Source: Victivallales bacterium
GTDB taxonomy: Bacteria; Verrucomicrobiota; Lentisphaeria; Oligosphaerales; Lenti-02
NCBI GenBank assembly: GCA_018648945.1
Contig: JABGQJ010000027.1
Location: 1 to 23,347 of the forward strand
Length of the DNA stretch: 23,347 nucleotides
Direction: 5' to 3'
Positions within the stretch are counted from its first letter, which is position 1. Each line of letters opens with the position of its first letter. The notes beneath the pieces are model-generated. The model made no database searches and was not told the DNA's origin. It worked only from the letters and a program-made list of their open reading frames with translations. The position numbers and the translations under genes were made by a program. Below, piece by piece: positions 8,723 to 16,112 of this stretch.

Positions 8723-9299
8723 CGGGCCAAATCTCCATCACTTGTGCATAGCCGCTGCCGTCCCAGTTTCTCCGCACGGAGCGTGCCCAGCATATTCCCA
8801 TTCCAGAAACATAACCAAATCGCCGCACTACATACACAATGGAGACGCGTTTTGCAAGTCCGCAAGTGACAACGTCTGGGATGTTTCGTCCTCAGTCGCC
8901 CCGGGGCCGACCGCAGGCTACCCGCCCTATGCTATGCCATCCGGGTTCCTGGCTCGGCCCGCGTTCCCCCTTGCATCTGAGATGCCGCCAAGATCTCTGC
9001 ACAGTGGTCTCCAGCCACAGTTGCCTGGCAGCGACGGACGCCCCCCCCCTCCGTGGACGACGTCGAGCAAAAGACTTTTTTGCGCTTCGGCTTGCGGCAC
9101 ATGCGAGACCGGTGTACCTTCGGACAGTTTTTCGGTGGATACCCTATATGAATTGGGTCCGAAGCTGTCGCTGTGCATGGGTGGTTCCCATCCGTGCCTA
9201 GTTCCACCCGGAGGGACCGCCTCCGCAGCAGTCATCCCCCTAGTCTTGAAAAGCGAATTCTCGCCCAACGTCCCAAAGCGAAAGTAGGAGTATCTGATC
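8723..9299. other. 577-bp divergent intergenic region
   Basis: This gap separates leftward gcvH from the rightward gene at 9300. No open frame here has both a ribosome binding site and a recognisable protein. For gcvH only a weak candidate promoter is visible (minus strand TTGGTT, 18 bases, TATGCT around 8800). Toward the 9300 gene there is an AT-rich near-palindrome at 9067-9083 (GCAAAAG, A, CTTTTTTGC), then the dyad-flanked promoter-like site described separately. AGGAG at 9286-9290 is the ribosome binding site of the 9300 gene. Confidence 0.6.
9118..9164 (+). promoter_or_regulatory. Promoter-like site enclosed by an 8-bp inverted repeat (putative operator)
   Basis: CTTCGGAC (9118-9125) and GTCCGAAG (9157-9164) are perfect inverted copies 31 bases apart. 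Between and overlapping them lie CGGACA (9121-9126, four of six -35 consensus bases) and, after 18 bases, TATATG (9145-9150, -10-like). The right arm would cover the expected transcription start. A dyad placed this way is typical of a repressor operator. The site is about 136 bases before the ATG at 9300. The regulator is unknown and the promoter match is moderate. Confidence 0.4.
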
Positions 9300-10139
9300 A
9301 TGTTGTATCTTATTATGGCGGTTGCCTTCGTTGGCATGGTTGTCGGTCTACAGAAAGAGAAAGCGGGTGCAACGTGGGGACGTCCGGTCGCCATTCTCTG
9401 TGTCCTGATCGCCGTGGGTGCTGCCATCTACACCATGGTTGGCGGCGGCGAAAAGGACGCTGGCAGCCTCGAGCGCCAGTATCGCGTCATCAAAGGCAAG
9501 AAGCTCGGCACCTTCCTCGCCGGTAAATTCGCTGGCAAGAAGGCCCTGGTCCTTCTGCCTGCGGAGACTCCGGCCATGGGTGGCGAAGAGAACGAGCCGG
9601 GCGAGAAGTCCCACATCGCCGTCCTCGAGGGATTGAAGGACGCCATGGGGGACATCGAGATTGTCGGCACGATCGAGCCCAAGATGCCCGAGGACATCAA
9701 GGCCAAGATGGAGGCCGCGGGCGGCGAAGGCGACATGATGATGATGCCCGAGACCCAGCAATGGTTCGACGTCAGGAAGCTGAACAAGGAACTTGAAGCC
9801 TACAAGGGCAAGTACGATCTGTTCATCTGCCTGACCGGTCTCCCCGGCGTTGAGTCGGGCATGGGCCGCAGGAAGGGCTCCCTCGACTACACCAAGCTGA
9901 GCATCTGGAGCGAGAAGGGCGCGAAGGTCGCGATCGCCGAAGGCGGCATCGCCAGGTTCGGCAGGAGGATCAAGAGCGGCGCGATCTGTGCTGCGGTCGC
10001 GGGCAAACGCCAGATTCCGGACAAGGACTACGAGTTGAAGCCTGACAAGGATCTGGATAAGGCATTCGGCACTCGCTTCGTCCTGATCACGGCCGAGAAC
10101 CTCAGCCAGTACGCTGAGTACTTCCCGAAAGGCAACTAG
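9300..10139 (+). CDS. Membrane-anchored protein of unknown function with periplasmic-binding-protein-like domain
   Basis: 279 residues. Two hydrophobic segments (about 2-17 and 29-48) form an N-terminal hairpin anchor. A soluble domain of about 225 residues follows. Its pattern resembles an alternating beta/alpha type I periplasmic-binding fold: strand KKALVLLPAE (80-89), helix HIAVLEGLKDAMGD (105-118), strand IEIVGTIEP, strand YDLFICLTGLP (172-182), strand AKVAIAEGGI (208-217), and a terminal TRFVLITAEN (258-267). That fold call is inference from pattern, and no family was recognised. An odd acidic, Met-rich loop (GGEGDMMMMP, 141-150) lies in the middle. AGGAG ten bases before ATG supports the start. 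The gene stands alone, with a dyad promoter upstream and a strong terminator downstream. The C-terminal fragment at 23107-23347 is a close paralogue, which confirms that the frame is real. Confidence 0.85.
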   Translation: MLYLIMAVAFVGMVVGLQKEKAGATWGRPVAILCVLIAVGAAIYTMVGGGEKDAGSLERQYRVIKGKKLGTFLAGKFAGKKALVLLPAETPAMGGEENEPGEKSHIAVLEGLKDAMGDIEIVGTIEPKMPEDIKAKMEAAGGEGDMMMMPETQQWFDVRKLNKELEAYKGKYDLFICLTGLPGVESGMGRRKGSLDYTKLSIWSEKGAKVAIAEGGIARFGRRIKSGAICAAVAGKRQIPDKDYELKPDKDLDKAFGTRFVLITAENLSQYAEYFPKGN

Positions 10140-10177
10140 TCGATAGCGGGGCCTGATCCCCCAGTCTCTCAACGGCC

Positions 10178-10210
10178 ACGGCCCGCCGGAACATTCCGGC
10201 GGGCCGTTTT
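10178..10210 (+). terminator. Intrinsic terminator after the 9300-10139 gene
   Basis: A perfect 14-bp stem has left arm 10178-10191 and right arm 10194-10207, with CA between them; the real loop would open wider. TTTT follows at 10207-10210. It ends 35 bases before araD, so araD transcription probably starts independently or by read-through. Confidence 0.9.
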
Positions 10211-10244
10211 CTGTCCGGCAATCTCCGCAAGCAGGAAAGACCCC

Positions 10245-10946
10245 ATGGCAAGCATCTACCCGGCCCCCCTCCGGCAAGCGGTCTACGAAGCGAACATGTG
10301 TCTGGTGGAGAATGGGCTGGTGGTTGGCACCTGGGGTAACGCAAGCGGCTTCGATCCGGCATCCGGCCTGGTCGCCATCAAGCCCAGCGGCATCGCCTAT
10401 GCGGAGCTCCGGCCGGAGCAGTTGGTCATCGTCGATCTTGCTGGTCGCATCATCGAGGGCGACCTGCGCCCTTCCTCCGACCTGCCAACCCATCTTGAGC
10501 TGTACCGGTGCTTCCCTGATCTCGGCGGGGTCGCCCACACCCACAGCACGGCAGCCACCGCTTTCGCCCAAGCTGCCCGCCCCCTCCCCTGCCTGGGAAC
10601 CACCCATGCCGACCATTTCTACGGCACGGTCCCCGTCACGCGCGACCTGCGCCCCGAGGAGATTGCCAGCGACTACGAAGCGAACACCGGGCGGGTCGTG
10701 GTCGAGACCTTTGCGGGCCTCGCCCCCCTCCGAGTTCCTGCCGTGCTGGTCGCACACCACGGTCCGTTCACCTGGGGCAAGGGCCCCGCCGCAGCGGCCA
10801 TGAACAGCGTCGTCCTTGAGGCCGTGGCCCAGATGGCTCTGCACACCTATTCCCTCGCCCCCGAAGCACCCCCGGTCGGTACCCCCCTGCTGGACAAGCA
10901 TTTCCTGCGCAAACACGGTCCCGGAGCCTATTACGGACAAAAATAG
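10245..10946 (+). CDS. araD: L-ribulose-5-phosphate 4-epimerase (class II aldolase family)
   Basis: 233 residues, close to the 231 of E. coli AraD. The enzyme interconverts L-ribulose 5-phosphate and D-xylulose 5-phosphate by a retro-aldol mechanism in the cytoplasm, linking L-arabinose or related pentose catabolism to the pentose phosphate pathway. Conserved motifs: TWGNASGF (29-36), IKPSGIAYAEL (45-55), PSSDLPTHLELY (76-87), VAHTHSTAAT (96-105), GTTHADHFYGT (118-128), HHGPFTWGK (171-179) and LRKHGPGAYYGQ (221-232). Zinc ligands correspond to His98, His100 and His171/172, with Asp79, Asp123 and Tyr230 at the expected active-site positions. The LRKHG...YYGQ ending separates it from fuculose-phosphate aldolases. 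AGGAA lies about nine bases before the ATG. It is followed by an importer on the same strand, consistent with pentose or mixed-glycan use. No araA or araB kinase is present. Confidence 0.9.
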   Translation: MASIYPAPLRQAVYEANMCLVENGLVVGTWGNASGFDPASGLVAIKPSGIAYAELRPEQLVIVDLAGRIIEGDLRPSSDLPTHLELYRCFPDLGGVAHTHSTAATAFAQAARPLPCLGTTHADHFYGTVPVTRDLRPEEIASDYEANTGRVVVETFAGLAPLRVPAVLVAHHGPFTWGKGPAAAAMNSVVLEAVAQMALHTYSLAPEAPPVGTPLLDKHFLRKHGPGAYYGQK

Positions 10947-11008
10947 GCGGCATCTCGCCAGGCCGCATGCCCTGTGCCCGCGGTGTCCTCCCCCCTCCGG
11001 ACTACTAC

Positions 11009-11045
11009 CAGCCAGCTTCTTGTTTCCTGTACAAGATTCTGGCTG
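11009..11045. repeat. Large imperfect hairpin in the importer leader
   Basis: Arms 11009-11023 and 11031-11045 pair at 13 of 15 positions, with one 2-base internal mismatch, around a seven-base loop (TTCCTGT). The ends CAGCCAG/CTGGCTG and the inner TCTTGT/ACAAGA pair perfectly. No T run follows, so it is not a typical terminator. With the 7-bp tandem repeat 39 bases downstream it looks like one composite element of about 100 bp, possibly an interspersed non-coding repeat. That identity is inference. Confidence 0.6.
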
Positions 11046-11083
11046 ACGGAAGGTCACGCGTATCTGGTTCCCCTTCCCCACTC

Positions 11084-11104
11084 GATGTTCGATGTTCGAT
11101 GTTC
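11084..11104. repeat. Tandem repeat, 3 x GATGTTC
   Basis: Three perfect adjacent copies of the 7-mer GATGTTC, just upstream of the promoter-like site of the importer operon. On the minus strand they read as the heptamer GAACATC. The peptide such repeats give in one frame (SNIEHR) is, from memory, common in mistranslated intergenic repeats of environmental genomes. Confidence 0.85.
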
Positions 11105-11110
11105 GTTTGG

Positions 11111-11139
11111 TTGCGGCCATCGGCCGCTCCATGTATATA
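11111..11139 (+). promoter_or_regulatory. Putative promoter with inverted repeat for the ABC importer operon
   Basis: TTGCGG (11111-11116) and TATATA (11134-11139) are separated by exactly 17 bases, a good sigma-70-like layout, 86 bases before the ATG at 11226. A perfect inverted repeat GCGGCC-ATC-GGCCGC (11113-11127) overlaps the -35 and fills the first part of the spacer, where a regulator could bind. Prediction only. Confidence 0.45.
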
Positions 11140-11225
11140 CCGTCCCCGTTGCTTCGGGCGCACCAACGGTTACAGTACGGGCTTCCCCGGACCCGGACCC
11201 CTCTTGCCGTGGAGTACTGTCACAG

Positions 11226-14027
11226 ATGACGCCATATGCCCCCCTGCGACCCCTCGTGCTTGCCCTTCTGCTGGCGCACGCGGGGTTCCTGCCGCTCGTG
11301 GCCGCGCCGGCAGAATTCGACATCTCGGTCACCTCGCGGTACAACACCCAGAACCGCCAGCCCAAGAACCTGCGCGAGTTCTTCAAGGCGCACCCCAACG
11401 TGCACCTGAAGCAGTGGGACGGCATCAAGATGCCTGCGGAGGGCGCCCGCGCCAGCCTGGCCATGGCCATGGCGGCCAATATCGGCCCGGATATCTTCGA
11501 GACCGATATCCGCCAGGCTGTGGCCCAGGGCCTCGCCCATCCCCTGACCGAGTGGATCGGCGAGGACGGCATCCTGGCCGATGGCACGAAAAAGGTCCGT
11601 CCCGACGGTCAGCCAGACCTGAATGGCCAGATCGACGACGACGAGGCCAAATGGGAGCCCTGGAAGAGGATCAAGCCCCTTTACCGCCAAGTCGTCACGG
11701 TCGATGGCATCCCCTACTCCCTGCCCAACCGGGGCGGCACCTACGTCGGCATCCTCTACAGCTACCGCGTGCTGCGCCGGGCCGGGCTCGACCCCGCCAA
11801 GCCGCCCCGCACCTATGACGAACTGGTCTACTGGGGCCGCAAGCTCTACGACCCCAACCGGAAGGTCTTCGGCTTCGAGCTGACCCCAGCCAGTTGGGCC
11901 TTCGCCCCCTGGGTAGCCACCACCGGGTCGAGCATCGTGGTCCAGGACCGCGTCAGCCCCACCACTGGCGAGACCCACACCTTCAACGAACAGGAGATCA
12001 ACCTCGTCGTCCCCGAGACCGGCGAGGATCTCTCCAATATCCGCCCAACCTGGCGCTGCAACGTCGCCAGCGAGGAATGCACCGCCGCCGTTGCCCTCTA
12101 CCACCGTCTGCGCTGGCAGCCATGGGTTCCCCATCCCACCACTGGCGAGCCGGTGGAACTCACCCCGGAGGCCGTCACGGCCGGCCGAACCGAGGTGGGG
12201 GGCGAGTGGATCTCCTTCTCGGCGGAGGAGGTAGTCGTCGGCTCCATCGGGGTCACCACTATCAGCACCCGCGACACCCTCCGCCGCATGGGGCGGGATC
12301 TTGGCATGTACCCCCTCTGGTCCGGCGACATGACCGAGTTCGAGACCCTTGGCGTCCAGCCCGAGGACATGGGCATGATGCCCTTCCCTGGCATGACGGA
12401 CCAGCAACGGCCCGTGCTCCAGGCCTCCAACAGCTTCTTCATGATGGGCAAGGACGTCCTCGACCGCGGCGGTGCCACCGACGCGGAGAAGAAGGCGTAC
12501 CGCGACACCGTCTGGGAAATCATGACCCTGATCTGCAGCGTGGAGGGAAACGACGAGAACATCCGCCGCAAGGTCGCCTCCGGCCAGGCCAAGTTCCTCA
12601 ACCCCCGCGAACTCAAGCGCCTTGGCTTCGAGGACTACCTGCGCGAAAGCCCGCCGGAGTACCTCGAACTATGGAATCGCATTGACCGGGCAGAGATCCT
12701 CGAAGTGGTGGAGCCCTTCATGGGCAAATGGCTCCAATTCCGCGATTTCTACCAGCGGGAAGTGATCAGCCTCGTCCTCAGCACGGAGGGCGAAGGCTTC
12801 GACTATGTAGCTGCCCTCAAGCAGCTCGAGCGTGACGCCAATACCGGCATCATGTTCGAGCGCCCTGCCGAGGAGTTGGACAAACACCGGCCTCGCGCGC
12901 GCATTATCGCGGCTGTCGTGGTCGGCATCCTCGTTTTCTTCCTGGTCCTCATCGTCCGCGACCAACTGCGCAAGGTCCAGAGTCGCGCCGGCGTCTACAA
13001 GGGGCTCCTGCCCTGGGCCATGCTGCTGCCCGCCGTCGCCACCATCGCCCTCTGGCGCTACTACCCGCTGCTGCGCGGTCTGGTCATGGCCTTCCAGGAC
13101 TACAAGATCGTCGGCAAGTCCCCCTTCGTCGGGCTCACCAACTTCATCAGCATCATGCTGGACCCCAACTTCTATCACTACCTGTGGACCACCTTCCGCT
13201 ATGTGCTCTGGAACCTCCTCCTGGCCTTCTTCACGCCCATCCTCCTGGCCATCCTGCTGACCGAGGTGCCGCGCCTCAAGGTCTTCTTCCGTACCATCTT
13301 CTTCCTGCCGCAGATGACCAGCGGGCTGGTCGTGACCCTGATGTGGAAGGAGATGTACATGGGCACGGAACAGGGCACGCTCAACCGCTTGCTGGGTGCC
13401 CTTTCGGGTACGCTCAAGTGGGGCATTTCCAAGTTTGACTGGTTCTTTCAGTTGCCTCCCGTCGTGTGGTTCTGGGTCTGTGTCAAGTGGTTCATGGGCT
13501 TGCCGGTGCTGCGCTGGATTGGTGATTGGGTGGCGAAGGTCTGGGATCTGGCGGTGAACTTCGAAAACGTGGACTGGCTGATGAACTCCCATACGGTCAT
13601 GGCCTGCGTCATCCTCCCCGGCGTCTGGGCCAGCGCGGGCCTCGCCAGCCTGATCTACCTGGCGGCGCTGAAGAGCGTGCCCGAGGAACTCTACGAGGCC
13701 GCCAGCATCGATGGTGCCGGCATGCGCCGCAAGCTCTGGAGCATCACCCTGCCCACCATTATCCCACTCATCATGATCAACTTCGTCGGGGCCTTCATCG
13801 CCACCTTCCAGACCATGGGCAACATCTTCCTGCTCACCTTCGGGGGGCCGGGCAAGGATACCATGGTCATGGGCATGGCCATCTGGCAGGAAGCCTACGT
13901 GAACCTCCGCTTCAGCCTCGCCACCAGCTACGCCTGGATTCTTGGCAGTATCCTCATCGGCTTCACCTACCTGCAATTGCGCATCCTGCGGCGTGTCGAC
14001 TTCCGCCGGGCCAAAGGAGACGACTGA
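11226..14027 (+). CDS. ABC sugar importer: solute-binding protein fused to MalF-type permease
   Basis: 933 residues from the ATG at 11226, where GGAG lies 11 bases upstream and the protein opens with a signal-like segment (LVLALLLAHAGFLPLVAA). The same frame is open for 84 codons further upstream, but that part lies in repeats and promoter and has no signal or homology. Residues 30 to about 555 form an extracellular solute-binding domain of the carbohydrate class (GIPYSLPNRGGTYVGILYSY 161-180; FPGMTDQQRPVLQASNSFFM 387-406). A tether helix (about 559-577) and a basic loop (RDQLRKVQSR) bring the chain to the cytoplasm. MalF-type helices then follow from 593, with the EAA loop ELYEAASIDGAG...ITLP at 821-843 that contacts the ATPase. 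The positive-inside pattern puts the binding domain in the periplasm. A Trp-rich stretch (about 730-784) interrupts the usual MalF pattern. The stop is one base from the next start. Confidence 0.92.
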   Translation: MTPYAPLRPLVLALLLAHAGFLPLVAAPAEFDISVTSRYNTQNRQPKNLREFFKAHPNVHLKQWDGIKMPAEGARASLAMAMAANIGPDIFETDIRQAVAQGLAHPLTEWIGEDGILADGTKKVRPDGQPDLNGQIDDDEAKWEPWKRIKPLYRQVVTVDGIPYSLPNRGGTYVGILYSYRVLRRAGLDPAKPPRTYDELVYWGRKLYDPNRKVFGFELTPASWAFAPWVATTGSSIVVQDRVSPTTGETHTFNEQEINLVVPETGEDLSNIRPTWRCNVASEECTAAVALYHRLRWQPWVPHPTTGEPVELTPEAVTAGRTEVGGEWISFSAEEVVVGSIGVTTISTRDTLRRMGRDLGMYPLWSGDMTEFETLGVQPEDMGMMPFPGMTDQQRPVLQASNSFFMMGKDVLDRGGATDAEKKAYRDTVWEIMTLICSVEGNDENIRRKVASGQAKFLNPRELKRLGFEDYLRESPPEYLELWNRIDRAEILEVVEPFMGKWLQFRDFYQREVISLVLSTEGEGFDYVAALKQLERDANTGIMFERPAEELDKHRPRARIIAAVVVGILVFFLVLIVRDQLRKVQSRAGVYKGLLPWAMLLPAVATIALWRYYPLLRGLVMAFQDYKIVGKSPFVGLTNFISIMLDPNFYHYLWTTFRYVLWNLLLAFFTPILLAILLTEVPRLKVFFRTIFFLPQMTSGLVVTLMWKEMYMGTEQGTLNRLLGALSGTLKWGISKFDWFFQLPPVVWFWVCVKWFMGLPVLRWIGDWVAKVWDLAVNFENVDWLMNSHTVMACVILPGVWASAGLASLIYLAALKSVPEELYEAASIDGAGMRRKLWSITLPTIIPLIMINFVGAFIATFQTMGNIFLLTFGGPGKDTMVMGMAIWQEAYVNLRFSLATSYAWILGSILIGFTYLQLRILRRVDFRRAKGDD

Positions 14028-14028
14028 T

Positions 14029-16086
14029 ATGCCTATCATCGGAGCAGCAGACCGGAAGTCTCCGAAGGGGCGCACCATCATCGCCCTGATCTACCTCTTG
14101 CTGATCTTCGGCAGCTTGACCATGGTGTTCCCCTTCGCCATCATGGCCACGGGATCCATCAGCACCCCCTTCGACTACGACCGCCGCAGCCCCCTGCCCC
14201 GCTTCCTCGTCAATCGGGGAGACCGTTTCCTGCGCGCCCTGTGCGGCTTCTTCCCGCCGACCCATCGTGGCTCGATCCGCCAGTTGCGCAGCTTCTTCCC
14301 CTCGCTGCCTCCCGACTGGAGCAGCTGGTCCCAAATCGGGGATGCCAGCAAGACGACCCAAGACGAAATCACCACCAAGGACGAGAACGGCGACGAGCAC
14401 ACTACCACCGAGGTACGGGTCGGCACCGACGAGTGGACAAAGGGGGTCCTCGCCGAACTGAAGGACAAGGACACACTGGCCCGTTACCGCGCCATGGCCA
14501 TGGACTACGGCGAGTTCGCCGATAGCTGCGACCTACGCGAGACGATCCTCGCCTATGACCAGCGCTATGTCGGCCCGTTCTTGCGTCGCAAGTACAGCGA
14601 CCTCGCGGGACTGAACGAAGCCTGGGAGATCTCCATCGACACCTTCGCCAAGGTCTCCGCCAACGAATGGAGCGGCGAACCCATCGACCAACGCACCTAT
14701 GCGCCCTTGGTGGACGTTCGCTACGAGGACTTGCTCGAGTTCCGGATGCAGTATCGCGATGGTCGCTACACCAAGTACCTCGATACTCCTGGCAGCACGG
14801 CCAACTTCCTGCGCCCCGCTGCCATAGCCTATGTCTGGGAGGAATTCGCCGCCAAGGAGTTGCCGGAGTTCAGCAGCAAGAAGGCGCTTGCTTCCGAAGA
14901 CTACCTCAAACTGCACCGCCTTCCCTTCCCCGTCCCCGATACCGCGCCCGCCAACCTGCGCGCCGTCTGGCACCGGTTCCTGAAGAAGCGCTTGCCTCTC
15001 CGCCACGTCTCGTTCCAGGTTACCGGGAAGTGGCGCACCGAATTCGCCGCCTTCCTGCAGACCCGCTTCCGCAACCCGGAGTACATGAACCGGGTCATGC
15101 GCGACGAAGATCCCGAGTGGCCGGACATCACCGAATGGAGCGCGGTGGAGCTCACCCCCGAGATTCCAGCTGGTCCCGTCGGCAAGGTATGGATGGACTT
15201 CGTCGGCACCCAGATCCCCATTCACCTCTGGAAGCTCCGCCCCGCCCTGGCGGAACTCGGTTTCCAGCAGTTCGTCCTGGCCAAGCACCGCACTCTCTCC
15301 GGCGTGAACAGGGCCTATGGGTTGAACTTGGACTGCATCGAGGAACTCCGGCTGCCCTTCCGGGAAGCCGTTCTGGTCAGTTTCCACGACCACCAATGGG
15401 CCTTCACCTGGGACCAGGTCAGCGCCAACTACATCGCGGTCTTCGACTACCTGTTCCGTCGCGGGCGGGCCGTCATGAACACCGTCATCCTGGTCATCCT
15501 CACCATCCTGATCACCCTCACTGTCAATCCCCTCGCGGGCTATGCTCTCAGCCGCTTCAAGCTGCGTCAGAGCGAGAAGATCCTGGTCTTCTGTCTGGCC
15601 ACCATGGCCTTCCCCGCCGCCGTAGCCGCCATTCCCGGTTTCCTTCTCCTGCGTGACATGGGCTTGCTGAATACCTTTGCCGCCCTCGTCCTGCCCGGTG
15701 CCGCCAACGGCATGACCATCTTCCTGCTCAAGGGCTTCTTCGACTCCCTTCCCCAGGATCTTTTCGAAGCCGCCACCATCGATGGCGCCAGCGAGTGGCG
15801 CATCTTCCTCAGTGTCAGCCTCCCCCTGGTCAAGCCCATCCTGGCGGTTGGCGCTCTGAACTCCTTCCTGCTCGCCTACAACGGCTGGGCCTGGGCCATC
15901 ATCGTCTGCCAGAACCCCAAGATCTGGACCATGGCTGTCTGGACCTACCAGTTCTACCAGACCCAGACCGGCCAGCCCTTCACCGTGATGGCCGCCTTCA
16001 TCGTCAACTCCCTCCCGGTCCTGGCCGTCTTCCTGCTCTGCCAGAAGATCATCCTCCGAGGCATCATCCTGCCCCAACTCAAGTAG
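14029..16086 (+). CDS. MalG-type ABC sugar permease with a large periplasmic insertion
   Basis: 685 residues, versus about 280 for ordinary MalG-type permeases. AGGAG at 14015-14019 and the one-base gap after the previous stop fix the start at 14029. Order: short basic N-terminus; helix 1 (about 15-40); an insertion of about 430 residues (about 45-465); then normal MalG helices from about 480 with AGYALSRFKLR (503-513) and the EAA loop DLFEAATIDGASEW...SLPL (577-600). Basic residues before helix 1 and after the helix at 480-500 place the insertion in the periplasm. The insertion is hydrophilic, with an acidic Thr-rich patch (about 106-135), and repeats a helical pattern: FLRRKYSDLAGLNEAW (184-199), FAAFLQTRFRNPEYMN (339-354) and FQQFVLAKHRTLSGVNRAYG (412-431). 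It forms the second half of the importer with the upstream fusion. No ATPase gene follows. Confidence 0.92.
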   Translation: MPIIGAADRKSPKGRTIIALIYLLLIFGSLTMVFPFAIMATGSISTPFDYDRRSPLPRFLVNRGDRFLRALCGFFPPTHRGSIRQLRSFFPSLPPDWSSWSQIGDASKTTQDEITTKDENGDEHTTTEVRVGTDEWTKGVLAELKDKDTLARYRAMAMDYGEFADSCDLRETILAYDQRYVGPFLRRKYSDLAGLNEAWEISIDTFAKVSANEWSGEPIDQRTYAPLVDVRYEDLLEFRMQYRDGRYTKYLDTPGSTANFLRPAAIAYVWEEFAAKELPEFSSKKALASEDYLKLHRLPFPVPDTAPANLRAVWHRFLKKRLPLRHVSFQVTGKWRTEFAAFLQTRFRNPEYMNRVMRDEDPEWPDITEWSAVELTPEIPAGPVGKVWMDFVGTQIPIHLWKLRPALAELGFQQFVLAKHRTLSGVNRAYGLNLDCIEELRLPFREAVLVSFHDHQWAFTWDQVSANYIAVFDYLFRRGRAVMNTVILVILTILITLTVNPLAGYALSRFKLRQSEKILVFCLATMAFPAAVAAIPGFLLLRDMGLLNTFAALVLPGAANGMTIFLLKGFFDSLPQDLFEAATIDGASEWRIFLSVSLPLVKPILAVGALNSFLLAYNGWAWAIIVCQNPKIWTMAVWTYQFYQTQTGQPFTVMAAFIVNSLPVLAVFLLCQKIILRGIILPQLK

Positions 16087-16112
16087 TCCTCGCCAAGGGG
16101 ATTCAGGGCTCG

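Noticed and set aside
6722..8869. Plus-strand open frame of 715 codons over the flavoprotein and gcvH
   Set aside because: It runs antisense through two well-recognised genes and their boundary, with no start signal or domain.
10947..10975. Terminator after araD
   Set aside because: A GCGGC/GCCGC pairing is possible just after the stop, but the stem is short and no T run follows.
9348..11132. Minus-strand open frame of 594 codons opposite the orphan membrane protein and araD
   Set aside because: It reads through the perfect terminator and both plus-strand genes, and no protein family is recognisable.
10974..11225. 84-codon upstream extension of the binding-protein/permease fusion
   Set aside because: It covers the hairpin, the heptamer repeat and the promoter-like site. 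A signal-peptide start with GGAG upstream exists at 11226.
12669..14081. Minus-strand open frame of 470 codons opposite the first permease
   Set aside because: Acidic, Gly/His-rich antisense shadow of membrane-helix codons with no domain.
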